In this document: one piece after another, positions 59,110 through 64,000 of the stretch | How the letters are laid out: each line of letters starts with the position of its first letter | Position numbering within the stretch: position 1 is the first letter of the stretch | Source of the DNA: Lysobacteraceae bacterium | GTDB lineage: Bacteria > Pseudomonadota > Gammaproteobacteria > Xanthomonadales > Xanthomonadaceae | NCBI GenBank assembly: GCA_021299355.1 | Contig: JAJTGG010000002.1 | Location: forward strand, 1 to 64,000 | DNA: 64,000 nucleotides | Reading direction: 5' to 3' | Position numbers and translations under genes: made by a program | Notes under the pieces: generated by a model | Told to the model about the DNA's origin: nothing | Seen by the model: only the letters and a program-made list of their open reading frames with translations | The model's database searches: none

Positions 59110-60015
59110 CTAACGGGCCGGCTTTGCGGCCTCGCACGCCGGCGCGAAAGTCCAGCACAGGGCGTCGGGCAGAGCCGTGCGCCAGGCCGCTTCGTTGTGA
59201 CCGGCTTTGGCGGCGGCGGCGAACTGCAGTGCCGAGGTGGCCGGCAACGTGGCCTTCCAGCGCACGGCCATCGCTTCGGCATCGGACAGCATGTCATCGC
59301 CCTCGGAGCCGCCGACATAAACGTACACGCGCTGTCCGGGCTGCAGAGGCGTTATTGCGGTCTCTTGGGCGATGGCGGGGGAAAACCAATAGCTGGGCGA
59401 AAAAACCAAGGCGCGGCCAAATACCTCCGGGTGGCGCATCACGGCCGCATGCGCCATCAATCCGCCCATGGAGCTGCCAACAATGACGGTGGTAGCGGCT
59501 TCCGTCTGTGTCCGGTAGCGTGCATCCACCGCCGGCTTCACTGCACCGATGAGATCGGCCAGATAGGCTTCACCCCTGGCGGGCGCGAACTCGGAATGAG
59601 ACCACACGCTGAGCTCCTGCATGCGCGCTTCGCCGCCATGGTCGATGGCGACGGCAATCACCGCCAGACCATGCTTTTCATACAAGCCGTCGAGCACTTC
59701 ATCAACGCCCCATTCACCGGCATAGCTGGTCGCGGCGTCGAATACATTCTGCCCGTCCATGAAGTACACGACCGGATAACGGCAGTCCTTGCAGTCGGCA
59801 TAATCCGGCGGCAGGTACACGCGCACGGTGCGGTCAACGCCCAGCGCCGGCAGCGCCAAGCCGAAGGTTTCGAAACGCTGCAGTTCGGCCACCGATGTGG
59901 GGCGCGGCTGTGCCTCCGGCGTCTGCTGGCGCATGAGCAGAAAGGCAACGGCAGCAGCAATCAATGCGCCGGCCAACAGGCCAACAAGGGCGTAGCGCAG
60001 TGCGGTGGATTTCAT
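59110..60015 (-). CDS. Alpha/beta hydrolase, esterase-like (Fes/IroE-type fold)
   Basis: YPVVYFMDGQNVFDAATSYAGEWGVDEVLD; VIVGSSMGGLMAHAAVMRHPEVFG; N-terminal TM. Confidence 0.88.
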   Translation of the reverse strand: MKSTALRYALVGLLAGALIAAAVAFLLMRQQTPEAQPRPTSVAELQRFETFGLALPALGVDRTVRVYLPPDYADCKDCRYPVVYFMDGQNVFDAATSYAGEWGVDEVLDGLYEKHGLAVIAVAIDHGGEARMQELSVWSHSEFAPARGEAYLADLIGAVKPAVDARYRTQTEAATTVIVGSSMGGLMAHAAVMRHPEVFGRALVFSPSYWFSPAIAQETAITPLQPGQRVYVYVGGSEGDDMLSDAEAMAVRWKATLPATSALQFAAAAKAGHNEAAWRTALPDALCWTFAPACEAAKPAR

Positions 60016-60023
60016 GGTCTGAT

Positions 60024-62333
<2,310 letters not shown>

Positions 62334-62387
62334 TTATTGTCGTTGATTTCAGGGGTTTTGGGAAATGACGTAGTGCAAAGTAATCAC

Positions 62388-63731
62388 TTACTTCCCGATA
62401 CAGAAACTCGAAAAAATCCGGCCGAGCAGCGCGTCGGCATCCATGTGTCCGGTAATCGAACCGATGGCGTTGTGCGCGAGGCGCAGTTCTTCGGCGGCCA
62501 ACTCGGCCTGGGCCTGATTGCACAATCCTGTAGCAGCCGCGAGATGCGCGGCGGCCAGATCCAAAGCTTCAATATGGCGTGCACGGGCACTGAAACTGCC
62601 GGTCCCGCTTTCGCCGAATCCGGCGGCCTGCGCCAGCTCATGACGCAGCGCCTCCAGGCCTTCGCCGTTCTTGGCCGACAACCACAGATGCACGCCGTCA
62701 TCGCGTTGTTCCCGGCCAATGGCATGCCCGCTCAAATCGGATTTGTTGTGTAGCCAGAGAATACGGGCGGCGCTGCCCTGCAAGGCTTCGGCCAAAGACG
62801 CGAAGGCGTTGCTGGTATCGTCGAGCACGGCCAGCACCAGATCGGCCTTGGCCAGCTCACCGCGGGCGCGGCGGATGCCTTCGGCTTCCACGGTTTCTTC
62901 GGTTTCGCGCAGCCCGGCGGTGTCCGCCAAGGTCAGCCACAGGCCATCGACCTGGATGGTTTCACGCAGCACATCGCGGGTGGTACCGGCGATGTCGGTG
63001 ACGATGGCGCGGTCTTCGCCGGCCAGGGCGTTGAGCAAGGACGACTTGCCGGCATTGGGCGCACCGACGATGACCACATGCAGGCCGTCCATCAGGCGCT
63101 TGCCCTGCTCGGCCTCAGCGCGCAGCTGCGCCAGATCGGTTTTACCGCGTTCCAGCAGATTGCGGATTTCCGGCGCGGCCAGAAAATCGATTTCTTCATC
63201 GGGAAAATCCAGCGCCGCTTCCACGTAAACGCGGGCGTGCACCAGCTGTTCAGCCACGGCATGGCAACGCTTCGAGAACACGCCGTCCAACGAACGGCGA
63301 GCGGCGCGGGCCGCGGTTTCCGATTGCGCGGCAATCAGATCGGCCACGGCTTCGGCCTGGGCCAGATCGAGTTTGTCGTTGAGGAAGGCGCGTTCGGTGA
63401 ACTCCCCGGGGCGCGCATCACGTGCGCCCAAGCGGCGGCATTCGCGCAGAATGGCATTGAGCAGGGACGGATTGCCGTGCGCCTGCAATTCCAGTACGTC
63501 TTCGCCGGTATAGGAGTGCGGGCGCTGGAAATAAATCAGCACGGCGTCATCGAGCACTTCGCCGCTGCCCTCGCGCAGATGCGCGTGCAGCGCATGGCGC
63601 GGCTTCAGACTTTGACCGCACAGACTTTCACCGATTTCACGCGCTTTCGGCCCGGACACCCGGACAATGCCGACGCCGGCCGGACCGAAGGCGGTGGCGA
63701 GCGCGGCGATGGTGTCGGTCGTGGCCGTCAT
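62388..63731 (-). CDS. mnmE: tRNA modification GTPase MnmE
   Basis: DTIAALATAFGPAGVGIVRVSG; VGAPNAGKSSLLNAL; IAGTTRDVL; C-terminal FCIGK. Confidence 0.98.
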   Translation of the reverse strand: MTATTDTIAALATAFGPAGVGIVRVSGPKAREIGESLCGQSLKPRHALHAHLREGSGEVLDDAVLIYFQRPHSYTGEDVLELQAHGNPSLLNAILRECRRLGARDARPGEFTERAFLNDKLDLAQAEAVADLIAAQSETAARAARRSLDGVFSKRCHAVAEQLVHARVYVEAALDFPDEEIDFLAAPEIRNLLERGKTDLAQLRAEAEQGKRLMDGLHVVIVGAPNAGKSSLLNALAGEDRAIVTDIAGTTRDVLRETIQVDGLWLTLADTAGLRETEETVEAEGIRRARGELAKADLVLAVLDDTSNAFASLAEALQGSAARILWLHNKSDLSGHAIGREQRDDGVHLWLSAKNGEGLEALRHELAQAAGFGESGTGSFSARARHIEALDLAAAHLAAATGLCNQAQAELAAEELRLAHNAIGSITGHMDADALLGRIFSSFCIGK

Positions 63732-63744
63732 CGCACGCGCCGGA

Positions 63745-64000
63745 TTATTTCGCCGGCGCGGGATGGTGACCGTGCGTGCCGTATTTCTTGGTCATCCACC
63801 ATTGCTGGGCCAGACCGAGCAGACCGTTGGTCACCCAGTACAGCACCAAGCCGGACGGGAAGAAGGCCATCATCACGCCGAAGATCAGCGGCATGAAGGT
63901 CATCATCTTTTTCTGCAGCGGATCCATGCCCGGCATCGGCGTCAGCTTCTGGGTCAGGAACATGACGATAAGATTCAGTGCCGGCAGGATGAAATACGGA
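63745..64000 (-). CDS. yidC: Membrane protein insertase YidC (C-terminus; continues past window)
   Basis: [60 protein letters not shown]. Confidence 0.96.
   Translation of the reverse strand, partial: PYFILPALNLIVMFLTQKLTPMPGMDPLQKKMMTFMPLIFGVMMAFFPSGLVLYWVTNGLLGLAQQWWMTKKYGTHGHHPAPAK

Overview
This is a GC-rich bacterial chromosomal window. Gene content and order (rhlB/trxA/rho, ftsE-ftsX-rpoH, a XanB2-like chorismatase, mnmE-yidC at the right edge) resemble the Xanthomonadales/Lysobacterales; that placement is inference. Most of the window is ordinary housekeeping sequence. I saw no CRISPR array, IS element, prophage or rRNA operon. One tRNA-Arg(CCG) is present. The points of most interest are: (1) a proteorhodopsin gene followed by crtE (GGPP synthase) and the start of crtI, i.e. 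a light-driven proton pump with carotenoid/retinal genes that runs off the left edge, with an inter-cistronic hairpin and a promoter-embedded inverted repeat; (2) a 20-25.6 kb accessory block containing a MASE1-type histidine kinase translationally coupled to a seven-bladed RCC1-like exported protein in which every blade carries C-x9-CWG, divergent from a NarL-type response regulator, next to a lipoprotein/membrane protein pair with a duplicated leader; (3) a perfect CIRCE operator directly upstream of rpoH; (4) a yybP-ykoY (Mn2+) riboswitch with a terminator upstream of a TerC/Alx gene; (5) a 45-codon small ORF nested by overlapping start/stop codons between ftsX and ung; (6) a BigR/SqrR-like persulfide-sensor regulator with rhodanese and GFA genes; (7) several gene remnants and unusual domain architectures. 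All protein calls come from motif and family recognition by eye. No database search was run.
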